DNA from: JBGPLJ01 sp035644395
Lineage (GTDB): Bacteria > Pseudomonadota > Gammaproteobacteria > Steroidobacterales > Steroidobacteraceae
DNA: 64,000 nucleotides
Direction: 5' to 3'
NCBI GenBank assembly: GCA_035644395.1
Contig: DASQOR010000074.1
Coordinates: 29,836-93,835, forward strand
Under the pieces are notes generated by a model. That model saw nothing but the letters and a program-made list of their open reading frames with translations, was not told where the DNA came from and made no database searches. The translations under genes and the position numbers were made by a program. Shown one piece after another: positions 33,851-44,182 of this stretch (position 1 is the first letter of the stretch; every line of letters begins with the position of its first letter).

Positions 33851-35232
33851 AGGCCCTCCTCGGCGAGCTGCAGTGCCTTCGCCAGCACCGCGCCTTTTGC
33901 CAGGACTTCGGCGTGCTCGGTTGCAGGGACGCTGTCCGCGACGATGCCGGCCCCGACCTGGAAGCTGTAGGTGTCGCCGCGAAACACGAGCGTGCGGATG
34001 GTGATCGCATGATCCATGTCGCCGCGCGCGCCGAAATAGCCGATGGTGCCGCCGTACAGCCCGCGCCGCACCGGCTCCAGCTCGTCGATGATCTCCATCG
34101 CCCGCACCTTCGGTGCGCCAACGAGCGTGCCGGCCGGAAAGGTCGCGGCGAACAGGTCGAACGCGTCCTTGCCCGCCTCGAGCCTGCCGTTCACGGCGCT
34201 CACGATATGCATCACGTGGCTGTAGCGTTCGATGATGCGATAGGGATCGACGCCGACGCTGCCGGCCGCCGCCACGCGGCCGAGGTCATTGCGCGCAAGA
34301 TCGACGAGCATGACGTGTTCCGCGTTCTCCTTCGGGTCCGCGCGCAGCTCCCGCTCGTGCCGTTCGTCGAGCGGCGCCGTGGTGCCGCGTGGGCGCGTAC
34401 CTGCGATCGGCCTGAGCGACGCGCGCCCGGCGTTCAGCTTCACGAGCGCCTCGGGTGAGGACCCGACGACGGTGAGTTCGCCGAGCTCGCAGAAATACAT
34501 GTAGGGCGAGGGATTGATGAGCCTGAGCGCCCGATAGACCTCGAAGGGACTCAGCGTGTGCTGGCCCGTGAAGCGCGCCGAGAGCACGAGCTGATAGACA
34601 TCGCCCGCGGCGATGTATTCCTGCGCGCGCCGCACGCCCGCCATGTACTCGTCGGGCGAGAGGCTCGCGCTCGCTCGCGCAAATTTCGCGGGGCCTCGCG
34701 CAGGCGGGACGGGGCCGCGCAGCGCGGCGATGACCTCGCGGCGCAGATTGCGCCGCTCGCTCTCGGGCCCGTCATGCAGCAGCGCCACGCCGCGCGTCAG
34801 GTGGTCGAACACGAGGAGCGACTTCGGCGCGAGATAGCAGGCATCCGGCACGTCCTCGACGCGCCGCGCCTTGTTCGGCAGGCGCTCGAAGAAGCGCACG
34901 AGATCGTAGGCCGCCGCGCCGACGAGCCCCCCGGACAACGGCACGCCGGCGACGTCGGGCTTTGGTTTCGGCGCAAGGGTCAGTGCGTAGCGCAACGCGG
35001 CAAGCAGGTCGTCGCGCGATTTCGGGACCGGCCGCCGTTCGGAACCGATCGTGAGTCCCGAGGAATCGAGCCGCACTTCGAGGCAGTCGCCGAAGCCGAT
35101 GAAGGAATAGCGCGCGAGCCGTTCACCGCCTTCGACGCTTTCGAGGAGGAAGCGCGGACGGAACGGCGCGAGCTTCAGGTACGCCGAGACCGGCGTATCG
35201 AGATCGGCGGCAATATCGAAATGCTCGTTCAT
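33847..35232 (-). CDS. trpE: Anthranilate synthase component I
   Basis: A chorismate-using enzyme of about 461 residues making anthranilate with TrpG. The feedback site FLLESVEGGERLARYSF lies near residue 28, and the catalytic half has SPYMYFCE, PIAGTRPRG, DPKENAEHVMLVDLARND, FPAGTLVGAPKVRAMEII and FQVGAGIVADS. The ATG at 35232 follows the attenuator; a TTG at 35241 is possible in frame but less likely. It is the first structural gene of trpEGDCFBA and should be controlled by the leader peptide upstream. Confidence 0.96.
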
Positions 35233-35255
35233 GCCAGTCAAAACCTTCGGGCAAC

Positions 35256-35292
35256 AAAAAACCCATCCCGGCTACTGCTCGGAGATGGGTTT
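35256..35292 (-). terminator. trp attenuator (rho-independent terminator hairpin)
   Basis: Read on the minus strand, AACCCATC and GATGGGTT pair around a 16-base loop, followed by six T residues. It lies between the leader peptide stop (35338) and the trpE start (35232), exactly where a classical trp attenuator should be. The 45-base region between leader stop and hairpin would hold the alternative antiterminator strand; I did not fold it in detail. Confidence 0.9.
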
Positions 35293-35337
35293 CCTGGGAA
35301 TCGCTTGAAAACTGGATTGCGCCCGGCGCCCACTCCG

Positions 35338-35388
35338 TCAGGAGTGACGCCACCACCAGCCTTTGTCCTGGGTGCAATGAAATTTCAT
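35338..35388 (-). CDS. trpL: trp operon leader peptide
   Basis: A 16-residue open frame, MKFHCTQDKGWWWRHS, with three consecutive tryptophan codons (TGG TGG TGG) followed by Arg-His-Ser and a stop. It is upstream of the attenuator and trpE, as in classical transcription attenuation, where ribosome stalling at the Trp codons prevents terminator formation. There is no Shine-Dalgarno sequence. The ATG sits only about eight bases after the -10 box, so the message is probably leaderless. Confidence 0.92.
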   Translation of the reverse strand: MKFHCTQDKGWWWRHS

Positions 35389-35396
35389 GGCGATCG

Positions 35397-35425
35397 AGTA
35401 TCCCTGCTGAATCGGGCAGCGTCAA
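35397..35425 (-). promoter_or_regulatory. trp operon sigma-70 promoter
   Basis: On the minus strand, TTGACG (35425-35420) and GATACT (35402-35397) are separated by 17 bases, a near-consensus sigma-70 promoter. Transcription should begin around 35388-35392, at or next to the trpL ATG. I see no convincing TrpR-type operator overlapping it, so attenuation may be the main control. Confidence 0.78.
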
Positions 35426-35444
35426 CCGTGGTCAATTTCCGGCC

Positions 35445-37388
35445 TCAGCTCCTGGCGCCCGAGCCCTTGGCATAGCGCTTGGTCGGGGCCTTCTTGCGAT
35501 ACCACTCGAATTTCGCCTTGCCGTCGGCCCCGACCTGCATCTTGAGCGTGCCGTCGCCCGGGCAAAGCATCCCGGCGTGCGGAATGCTTTCGGTGAAGGT
35601 GAAGCTCTGACCGTTTGCCTCCTGCAGCGTCAGGGTGCCAAGGCAGGCGCTCTTGTCCGTGCCGTAGATGCTGGTGCCGACGTCCTGGCCGAGGGGACCG
35701 CCGTTGATCGTGATCTTGAAGTTATAGACCTGCAGAAAACCCGCATCGACTTTCCCGCTCCACTGGCCTTTCACCGCGCTCAACGCCGCACTCTCCGCCG
35801 GCGCCTGCGGCACGGGCGCCGCGACCACCGCTCCGGCCACTTCGATTTCCGAGCGCAGCGACTTGATGGCCGTCACCTTGCGCGCGGTCTTCATCGCCTT
35901 GTCGCGATCGCTGCCGCGGGTCACCGTGCCGACGAGTGTTGCGTTCAGCTTGTCGTCGACCACGGCCGCGACGTTCGCGAGGCCCGCTTTCTTCAGGAGG
36001 TTGTTGATGTCCGCTTCGACCTTGCCGGGATTGACGACCTGCGGCCGTTCGATGACCTGCGACAGGTCGTTGACCGTCGCAATGCCCGTCGTCGTCGACA
36101 CGAGATCGACGAGCTTCGTCTTTTCATCCGCGCTGTAGACGTTGCCGCCGACGTTGACGGTGCTCTCGTCGACGATCTGGGCGGTTGCCTGGTCAAAACC
36201 GCTGGCGGCGAGCGCTGCCGTCAGCGCCGCCTGGCGCGCGGCAATGGAAAGCTTGATCGCGCTCTGCACGTCCTTGAGCCCGGCGACGCCGCGTGCCGTG
36301 TCCATTGCGACGGTTTCCAGCGAGGGATCGTCGACCGTCCCCTTCAGCATGGCAACGAGATCCGCGCCGACCGTCACCGTCACGGTGTTGAAGCCGCGGG
36401 CGGTCAGTGCGTCGCCGACCTGCTGTTCGAGTTCGCCCGGTCCCGGCCGGACCGTCAATTCATCGGTGACGCCCTTGATGTTCGAATCCTGCTGGACGAT
36501 GCCGAGCAGCTCATCCCGCTTCACCTGCCCGACCACGATGCCCGAGACGGTCGCGACCCAGTCGGGCGAGACGCGCACGGTGATTCCCGGGAAGCCTTTT
36601 TCGTCAAGCGCCGTCGTGATGTTTTCGGCAACCGCCTCGGCCCGATTGCCGACGATTCCCTTCCAGTAGAGGAGAACGGCGGCGCCGGCCGCGACGACGA
36701 CGACCGCGGCGATCAATCCGATCCTCGCAGCCTTGCTGCGGGGAGGCCTGCGGACCCCGGTTGCGTGAATGCCGGTGTCGTCGACGGGCGGCGCGGGCTT
36801 AGGTATCTCGATCTTCGGCTTCGTCTCGATCGGCCGGGAAACCGGCGGCATGGGGCGCGGCGGCGGCCGGGGCGCAGCGTCCGGTTCCGAGTCCGGATCC
36901 GGCGCCAACGACAGACCCATCGCCATTTCCGCCACGCGGTCGACCGGCTTGGCGGGATCGGCGGGCTTCCCCTGTTTCGCTGCAGCCGCGGCGAGCGAGG
37001 TGCCGTCCTTCTTGCAAAACCTCGCATTCGGCGGGTTCAACTCGCCGCAGGTCGGGCAGGTGACCGAACCGGGAATCGCAGCCTGGCTCGGCGCCGGTGC
37101 GGCCGATTGAGGACGTGCAGGCGGCGGCATTGCAGGCCGGGGTGGCGGCGGTGGCGCCTGGGGCTTTGGAGCGGGTGCTTGCGGTGCAGCCTGGCCCGAG
37201 TCGAAGCGATAGCCGTCCTGCTTGCAGAACTTCGCGCTCACGACGTTCACCGCGCCGCATTTCGGACACAGCTTCGTCGCACCGGTGGCCGCAGCCGCTT
37301 CCGCCGTTGCGGGCGTAAACGGCGCGCCGCACTTGTTGCAGAACTTCGGCGCGCCGGCAACTTCCGCCCCACAACTCGCACAAATCAT
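35445..37388 (-). CDS. Zinc-ribbon / multi-BON domain membrane protein
   Basis: A 647-residue protein with an unusual order of modules. Residues 1-130 carry three zinc-ribbon-like units (CASCGAEV...CNKCG, CPKCGAVN...CKQDG, CPTCGELN...CKKDG); the last two have Asp in place of the fourth Cys. A Pro/Ala-rich linker follows, then a membrane helix near residue 230 (IGLIAAVVVVAAGAAVLLYW). The next approximately 280 residues hold four BON-like repeats (for example VTVTVGADLVAMLKGTVDD, LNATLVGTVTRG). A C-terminal beta domain of about 100 residues (SALSAVKGQWSGKVD onward) closes it. BON domains usually bind membranes or other envelope proteins. Function unknown. Confidence 0.75.
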   Translation of the reverse strand: MICASCGAEVAGAPKFCNKCGAPFTPATAEAAAATGATKLCPKCGAVNVVSAKFCKQDGYRFDSGQAAPQAPAPKPQAPPPPPRPAMPPPARPQSAAPAPSQAAIPGSVTCPTCGELNPPNARFCKKDGTSLAAAAAKQGKPADPAKPVDRVAEMAMGLSLAPDPDSEPDAAPRPPPRPMPPVSRPIETKPKIEIPKPAPPVDDTGIHATGVRRPPRSKAARIGLIAAVVVVAAGAAVLLYWKGIVGNRAEAVAENITTALDEKGFPGITVRVSPDWVATVSGIVVGQVKRDELLGIVQQDSNIKGVTDELTVRPGPGELEQQVGDALTARGFNTVTVTVGADLVAMLKGTVDDPSLETVAMDTARGVAGLKDVQSAIKLSIAARQAALTAALAASGFDQATAQIVDESTVNVGGNVYSADEKTKLVDLVSTTTGIATVNDLSQVIERPQVVNPGKVEADINNLLKKAGLANVAAVVDDKLNATLVGTVTRGSDRDKAMKTARKVTAIKSLRSEIEVAGAVVAAPVPQAPAESAALSAVKGQWSGKVDAGFLQVYNFKITINGGPLGQDVGTSIYGTDKSACLGTLTLQEANGQSFTFTESIPHAGMLCPGDGTLKMQVGADGKAKFEWYRKKAPTKRYAKGSGARS

Positions 37389-37422
37389 CGCGTGCTCCTC
37401 AAGCCCCGGGATACGGCGCGTG

Positions 37423-37932
37423 TCAGCGCCGGTCCGCCATTCTCTTGATGTTGTTGTTGATGGACACCCAGATCGTGATGAGCTCGACCATGTACATGAT
37501 GAACCAGTTGAAGGCCACGGCGCACAGCGGTCCGACGATCACGAGGTACACGAGGAACTGCATGATGGCGTTGCCGGTGTCGTAGCTGTTCTCTTGGTAC
37601 GCCGAGATGCCTTTGAACAGGCCCCCGAGCAGCGCGACGATGATCGCGAGGCAGGCGATCACGCCGCCGGCCACGCGCACCCAGTTCAGGTGCGGCAGTT
37701 CCGTGCTGACGTCGAGCATGCCTTTCGAACCGATTTCCCGCAGCTGATCGCGCACGATCTTCAGCGTCTTCAGGGGCATCAGGAAATACGATGCGACGAG
37801 GATGAAGAATCCCTTCACGGCGCCACCCGACTGGGAGCCGGCCGCAGCCGATCCGCCGCGCATGGCGGCCCCGCAGTTCGTGCAGCGAATGGAGTCGTCA
37901 GGCACCTGGGTGCCGCAGCTGGAACAGAACAT
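37423..37932 (-). CDS. Zinc-ribbon membrane protein
   Basis: A 169-residue protein starting MFCSSCGTQVPDDSIRCTNC, a four-cysteine zinc ribbon, followed by a Gly/Ser linker and three membrane segments (FFILVASYFLMPLKTL, VAGGVIACLAIIVALLGG, MQFLVYLVIVGPLCAVAFNW). The start at 37932 is set by the ribbon. It lies 34 bases upstream of the zinc-ribbon/BON gene and shares its N-terminal domain type, suggesting related function. No named family recognised. Confidence 0.72.
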   Translation of the reverse strand: MFCSSCGTQVPDDSIRCTNCGAAMRGGSAAAGSQSGGAVKGFFILVASYFLMPLKTLKIVRDQLREIGSKGMLDVSTELPHLNWVRVAGGVIACLAIIVALLGGLFKGISAYQENSYDTGNAIMQFLVYLVIVGPLCAVAFNWFIMYMVELITIWVSINNNIKRMADRR

Positions 37933-38078
37933 CTTTGGGTCTCCCGTTGGCCGTCTGCTGTTGTTCTTGGTGTGGTCCCGGCCGCCCGAGCGGGTGGCGG
38001 AATTTGACACAGTACCTTACTAGCCGGACGCCGGATTCGCCAGCTTTTCGGCCCGGCGGGCGTTCGCTCGTGCCGCCC

Positions 38079-38444
38079 TCAGGCAATGAGGCGCAGATTG
38101 AACGGGTAACGGTAGGCGATGCCCTCGCTAGCCTTCATCGTCGCGATGATGGTGAGGACGACGTGCGCGATGACGAGGGCCGCGAGCAGCGGCAGGCCGA
38201 TCAGGACGATGGTCAGAAAGCCAAGGACGACCGCCGCGAGATAAACCGTGATCTGGAAATTGAGCGCCTCTTTCGCCTGGGTGCCGGCGAACGGCATTTC
38301 CTCGCGCTTGATGAGCCAGATCACGAACGGCGCCAGGATGCCGCCGATCAAGGTGATGTAGACGAGGAGAGCCGACAGATGCGCGAACAGCGCCCAGTCG
38401 CGCTCGGCCTTGCCCGGCGTGCCGGTCGTCGGATCGGAATTCAT
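38079..38444 (-). CDS. DUF4870 (Tic20-like) membrane protein
   Basis: A 121-residue protein with three helices and the typical DUF4870 pattern: WALFAHLSALLVYITLIGG, then IWLIKREEMPFAGTQAKEAL and NFQITVYLAAVVLGFL. The family resembles the Tic20 translocon component of chloroplasts but has no known bacterial role. Its start region reads toward the plus-strand gene at 38565, so the 120-base gap between them holds two divergent promoters. Confidence 0.87.
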   Translation of the reverse strand: MNSDPTTGTPGKAERDWALFAHLSALLVYITLIGGILAPFVIWLIKREEMPFAGTQAKEALNFQITVYLAAVVLGFLTIVLIGLPLLAALVIAHVVLTIIATMKASEGIAYRYPFNLRLIA

Positions 38445-38564
38445 GCGGGGTATGGTAACGCCAGCGAGGCCTTCCCGCAGGGCCAGGGGGTCGGAACCGG
38501 GGGTCCGGCGCCGCGGCCGCTATAATGCCGCCTTCTTTCCTCGGCGATTCCGCTGGAGCCTCCC

Positions 38565-38886
38565 GTGAAGTTCAAGGCGCTGCTCGATGACTGGCAGAAG
38601 AAAGCCGGTCCTGCCCGCACGGCCACCGAGTATTCGGTGCGCTTGCCGATCGACGATGCGGCCCGGTTGCAGGCGCTCGTGGACCTGTTCCCCGGCCAGA
38701 CCCGCGAAACCCTCATCACGGACCTGCTCGGTCTTGCGCTGCAGGAACTTGCAGCCTCCATGCCCTACGTTCCGGGAAAGAAGGTGATCTCAGAGGACGA
38801 GCAGGGCGATCCGGTTTACGAGGACATCGGGCTGACGCCGCGCTTCATTGAGCTGATGCGCAAGCACAAGAAGAAACTCACCGGCA

Positions 38887-38894
<8 letters not shown>
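38565..38894 (+). CDS. Conserved gammaproteobacterial protein ('type 1 pili tip component' family)
   Basis: A 109-residue soluble protein: MKFKALLDDWQKKAGPARTA, then EYSVRLPIDDAARLQALVDL, followed by LPITDLL-type helices and the conserved DEQGDPVYEDIGLTPRFIEL. Pseudomonas and relatives have close homologues that databases label type 1 pili tip component, with no experimental support that I know of. There is no signal peptide, so a pilus-tip role is doubtful. It overlaps the ABC transporter gene by eight bases. Confidence 0.72.
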
Positions 38895-40769
<1,875 letters not shown>

Positions 40770-40773
<4 letters not shown>

Positions 40774-40863
40774 CAAACCGGTGCCGGTGTTGGATAACTG
40801 GGGAATTGGCGTACTTTGCTCCCGCAAATCCCCAGTTATCCAACACCGGCACCGGTTTGCTAG
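40770..40863. repeat. Perfect 35-base inverted repeat between converging genes
   Basis: Arms at 40770-40804 and 40829-40863, identical over 35 bases when one is reversed (CTAGCAAACCGGTGCCGGTG and onward to GGGGA), with a 24-base loop. Each arm begins with CTAG, which supplies the stop codon of the gene on that side. Its sequence is unrelated to the GGGGACA cores, but its placement at stop codons is the same. Confidence 0.95.
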
Positions 40864-41024
40864 TCGAGGTTTTCGTCGAACCAGCGGTAGCCGTAGTAGA
40901 GGCCGACGCCGCCGGCGATCGCGCTAGCGAGGATTGCCACCACGAAATGGATCTTGTCGCCCAGCCACCAGGCGACTGAGGAGAAGACCGCCGCCGACAA
41001 CCAGCCGATGATGTTTCGCATTTG
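40860..41024 (-). CDS. Small membrane protein, 54 residues
   Basis: A short gene read MRNIIGWLSAAVFSSVAWWL, then GDKIHFVVAILASAIAGGVG, then LYYGYRWFDENLD. It has two predicted helices, the second with glycine-zipper-like spacing. GGAGGG lies seven bases before the ATG, good support for translation. Its TAG stop is formed by the perfect inverted repeat that separates it from the ABC exporter gene. Families of such short proteins are common in proteobacteria and uncharacterised. Confidence 0.75.
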   Translation of the reverse strand, partial: QMRNIIGWLSAAVFSSVAWWLGDKIHFVVAILASAIAGGVGLYYGYRWFDENLD

Positions 41025-41149
41025 CCCTCCACCCGCCGCTTCTCGCGTCGCAACAGCCCGCCGGCACGGCGGGCCCCGTGCTTTCGCGCATTGACGGGAC
41101 TAGAGTGCCACCAGAACAAGTACGAAAACACGAATCCGCACGCACTCCC

Positions 41150-41284
41150 ATGCAGGATTTCGAGAAGCTTGGCGTTTTTTATCTCGGCCGCGAGCTCGAT
41201 GCGGCGCGCGACCAGCCGACCGGTGCGCTCGCCTGGACAGCGTGGCGCACCGGCGCCGACGGCTTTCCGGCGGCGGCCTGCTAG
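41150..41284 (+). pseudogene. N-terminal remnant resembling a HerA-like ATP-binding protein
   Basis: The frame starts MQDFEKLGVFYLGRELD, which resembles the opening of a conserved family of large ATP-binding proteins with a HerA/DUF87 domain (usual continuation with LLYDARDLTTH and a GMTGSGKTG loop). After about 17 residues similarity is lost and the frame ends within 28 more. The rest of the gene is absent, since DUF2780 follows directly. This suggests a deletion left the 5' end behind. The assignment rests on a short match from memory. Confidence 0.4.
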
Positions 41285-41293
41285 CGAACCGCC

Positions 41294-41671
41294 ATGAAAG
41301 AACTGATCGACGAGCTCACGCGCCAACTCGGCATCAATGCGACGCAGGCGCAAGCCGGCGCGGGCCTTCTCTTCAAGACGGCGCAGGAAAAACTCGGCGC
41401 CGGCGAGTTCCAGAAGTTGCTCGGCGGCGTACCGGGCATCGGCGACCTGCTGAAGCTTGCGCCCTCGAGCGGTGGAGGCGGCCTCCTGGGAGGACTCGCA
41501 TCCGCGCTCGGCGGTAACGCGGCGCTCCTTGCCAAGGTCGTCGCCGGATTCTCGAAGCTCGGGTTGTCGGTCGACACCGCCAGGCAATTCGTGCCTATCG
41601 TGCTCGAATTCCTGCGCAAGCATGTCGGACCGGACGCGGTCAGCAAGATCGAGGCGGCGCTGCGCGCATGA
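41294..41671 (+). CDS. DUF2780 domain protein
   Basis: A 125-residue protein: MKELIDELTRQLGINATQAQ, AGAGLLFKTAQEKLGAGEFQ, then a glycine-rich middle (SSGGGGLLGGLASALGG) and a C-terminal helix (VPIVLEFLRKHVGPDAVSKI). This matches the small DUF2780 family, often exported or membrane-associated, with no known function. No signal peptide is seen here. It overlaps the next gene by four bases (ATGA). Confidence 0.85.
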   Translation: MKELIDELTRQLGINATQAQAGAGLLFKTAQEKLGAGEFQKLLGGVPGIGDLLKLAPSSGGGGLLGGLASALGGNAALLAKVVAGFSKLGLSVDTARQFVPIVLEFLRKHVGPDAVSKIEAALRA

Positions 41672-42174
41672 TCGTCGAGTTTCACGCGCCATGGGGTCGC
41701 GGCCTGAAGCTCGCGACCGGTTTCTCCGTGACAATCCTCCTGCTGCTGCCGGTCGTTGGTTTCACGACCGGCCCGCATCAGTTGTGGGTGTGGCCGGCCG
41801 CAATGATCGCATTGCCGCTTTTCATCCTGCTGACGGCGCTGCCCTTCATGGTTCGCGGCTACGCGCTCACCGAACACACGCTGGAAATCCGGCGCCTTGG
41901 CTGGACGACGACGCTGCCGCTCGCCGGGCTCGTGAAAGCGAGCGGCAACGTCGACCTGCTGCGCGGGACCCTGCGCGTCTTCGGCAACGGCGGACTCTTT
42001 TCGATTACCGGCTGGTTCTGGAACCGGCAGGTCGGCTTTTATCGAGCGTACGCGACCGATCTCTCGCGCGCCGTCTTTCTCAAATACCGCGACCGCCGCC
42101 CGGTGCTCGTGACGCCGCACGACACGCAGCGCTTCCTGGTGCGTATCGGCAAGCTGATCGCGATGGGAGCCTAG
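41668..42174 (+). CDS. Membrane protein with bacterial PH-like domain
   Basis: A 168-residue protein with two helices near the N-terminus (TILLLLPVVGFTTG and MIALPLFILLTALPFMV) followed by a beta-rich segment, GYALTEHTLEIRRLGWTTTL, PLAGLVKASGN, and VLVTPHDTQRFLVRIG. The last piece is the signature of bacterial PH (bPH/PF10882-type) domains. Its TAG shares CTAG with the stop of the converging gene. Function unknown. Confidence 0.8.
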   Translation: MIVEFHAPWGRGLKLATGFSVTILLLLPVVGFTTGPHQLWVWPAAMIALPLFILLTALPFMVRGYALTEHTLEIRRLGWTTTLPLAGLVKASGNVDLLRGTLRVFGNGGLFSITGWFWNRQVGFYRAYATDLSRAVFLKYRDRRPVLVTPHDTQRFLVRIGKLIAMGA

Positions 42175-42767
42175 TTCGCCCGCGACCCGGCGGCTTCGAC
42201 GTAGATGATTTCGCAGGCACCCGCGCCGGTGTCGTCGCGCGTGAGCGAGGTTCGGATGGATCCGGTTTCCGCGCTGTCGATGTCGACGAGATAGCCCTCG
42301 AGATGGACGATCTGTCCCACCCGCACGTTGCTCAGGGTGTGCCAGACGGCATCATTCGCCGGCACCATGTGCCAGTTCGCCGAGTGCTCCTCGATTTCCT
42401 CGCGCGGGATCGGCGGTTCGTCGTCGTAGTGCCAGTAGTAGAAGCGATTGCCCTGCGTGACCTGAATCTTCGCGAGGACGTCGGAGTCCGACATGCGGCC
42501 CCAGCCGACGGCGATATCGAGCGGCACGATGTCGGCGAGCTTGCCGCTGCGATAGTGCTCGAGCGAGAGGACGCGCGCGTCGGCGGCGAAACGTGCGCGC
42601 GGCTTCAGCGTGAAGTCCTTGTCGCTGATCGGAGCGGCGCTATCGGGATCGGATTGCCGCGGATCGTCGGGGACGAGCACCCCCGGACCGTGCGCCACCG
42701 CGCGCGTCGACAGATAGTGGTATCCCACGAGCGCCAGCGCGGCGAGCAGGACCAGGACGGCGCGCAC
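42171..42767 (-). CDS. Exported or membrane-anchored conserved protein
   Basis: A 198-residue protein with one N-terminal helix (AVLVLLAALALVGYHYLST) and a soluble region of about 175 residues containing VGWGRMSDSDVLAKIQVTQG, YYWHYDDEPPIP and HMVPANDAVWHTLSNVRVGQ, then IVHLEGYLVDIDSAETG. The pattern recurs in uncharacterised proteobacterial proteins. Start is GTG at 42767. It ends sharing CTAG with the PH-domain gene and starts 11 bases after the membrane protein gene upstream. Confidence 0.7.
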   Translation of the reverse strand: MRAVLVLLAALALVGYHYLSTRAVAHGPGVLVPDDPRQSDPDSAAPISDKDFTLKPRARFAADARVLSLEHYRSGKLADIVPLDIAVGWGRMSDSDVLAKIQVTQGNRFYYWHYDDEPPIPREEIEEHSANWHMVPANDAVWHTLSNVRVGQIVHLEGYLVDIDSAETGSIRTSLTRDDTGAGACEIIYVEAAGSRAN

Positions 42768-42778
42768 CGGACCGGCCC

Positions 42779-44152
42779 CTACGCGCCAGGCGATTTCGGC
42801 GGCGCGTTGGCCGCCGCGATGGCCTTGTCGGTGAGCCGGGTCATGCGATCGACCATCGGCTCGTCCGGATAGTAGGTCTTGAGCTGGGCCAGGAATCGCG
42901 CCGCCGACTGCAATTGCGCCGGATCCCGCGACAGGAGTTCAGCGGCGAGGAGCGAGCCCGTCAGGTGCAGGCGGTGTTTGCGCTGCTCCTTCACGTAGGG
43001 CTGCAGGACCCGCAGTGCGAGATCCGGCCGCTGTGCCTGCACCATGCGCTTCGCTAGCGTGACGATGCTTTCGGTGTGCTCGGCGAAGAACCTCGGATCC
43101 GCAGCGAGGCCACGCTCCGTCAGGTCGACGAGTTCCGTGGTCTTGTTGATGCGCAGTTCATTCTCGACGAGCTCCGCGATCGCCGGAGCGTGCGCGGCTG
43201 AAGGAGCGGGAGTCGCTGACGCTGACGCTGTCGGCGCAGCAGCGCCTACGGTCCCACCGCCGGGCGTTGGCGACGCGGCTGGCGCCGATTCGCTCACGGG
43301 TGCCGGCTCAGCGCCCGGCTCGATCCCCAGATCGGGCGAGTACACGCGCTCGATGACGAAGGTCATCGTGACGCCGAGGCCGAACATGACGATGGCGAGC
43401 ACATTGAGGAGCCAGGGATTCATCAAGGCCGCCGGCAGGAAACTGTATTTGATCTGCAGATACATGATGAGCCCGGCAAGCGCGCCGAAGCAGTAGGCCG
43501 GAGCCGCGACGCGCCACTTCTGCGAGAACACGAGACGGAGCGAGGTGAACACCGCGGCAATCGAGCCTTCGAGGCTGCGCGCCGCGTGCGCCTGCGACAG
43601 CGCGCTCGAGACGCCGAGCGCCACCCAGATGGGTGCCAGCAGAAAGATCAGGATCGGCACGCCGTAGATCGCGGCGACGATCAGCAGGACGACGGTCGTG
43701 GACGACGGATTCGATCCGCTGAACATCCCGACGAGGAGCTTCGAGAGGATGACGAGCGCGAGTTCCACGAGCAGGGCCAGCACGATCCAGACGACCGCTA
43801 TCTGCACGCCACGCAAAGCGGCGCTACCCGAGGCATTCACCTCGCCGACGCGGTACCGCAGCCCCTCGCGATGTGCGATGGCGCGGTAGGCAAGCACGCC
43901 GACGACGGTGAGCGCGACGGCCTCGACCAGGCCATAAATCGCGACCTTCCACCAGGGCGCATACGCGATGTAGGCAAACCAGGGCAGCAGCCCGATGAGG
44001 TAACGCACGACGACGCTCGCGACGCCCGCGGCGAGCGCAACCGGCCAATGGCTACCGAAGAGCTGGAACATCGGCCCGAACCACGAAAACAGGGTCTCAT
44101 CCGCCAGCCGGAGGTCGAGGGGATGGGCGTATTTCAGGGACTGGTTCGTCAT
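42779..44152 (-). CDS. Polytopic membrane protein with C-terminal helical domain
   Basis: A 457-residue protein. Six or so helices occupy residues 30-270 (for example VALAAGVASVVVRYLIGLLP, LALLVELALVILSKLLVG, MNPWLLNVLAIVMFGLGV). A Pro/Ala/Ser linker of about 60 residues follows, then a soluble helical domain (LVENELRINKTTELVDLTER, FLAQLKTYYPDEPMVDRMTR) with TPR-like spacing. It may be a membrane anchor for a TPR-type binding module. No named family recognised with confidence. Confidence 0.68.
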   Translation of the reverse strand: MTNQSLKYAHPLDLRLADETLFSWFGPMFQLFGSHWPVALAAGVASVVVRYLIGLLPWFAYIAYAPWWKVAIYGLVEAVALTVVGVLAYRAIAHREGLRYRVGEVNASGSAALRGVQIAVVWIVLALLVELALVILSKLLVGMFSGSNPSSTTVVLLIVAAIYGVPILIFLLAPIWVALGVSSALSQAHAARSLEGSIAAVFTSLRLVFSQKWRVAAPAYCFGALAGLIMYLQIKYSFLPAALMNPWLLNVLAIVMFGLGVTMTFVIERVYSPDLGIEPGAEPAPVSESAPAASPTPGGGTVGAAAPTASASATPAPSAAHAPAIAELVENELRINKTTELVDLTERGLAADPRFFAEHTESIVTLAKRMVQAQRPDLALRVLQPYVKEQRKHRLHLTGSLLAAELLSRDPAQLQSAARFLAQLKTYYPDEPMVDRMTRLTDKAIAAANAPPKSPGA

Positions 44153-44182
44153 GGCTCCCGCACTTTGCCTATGGCTGTGAAC

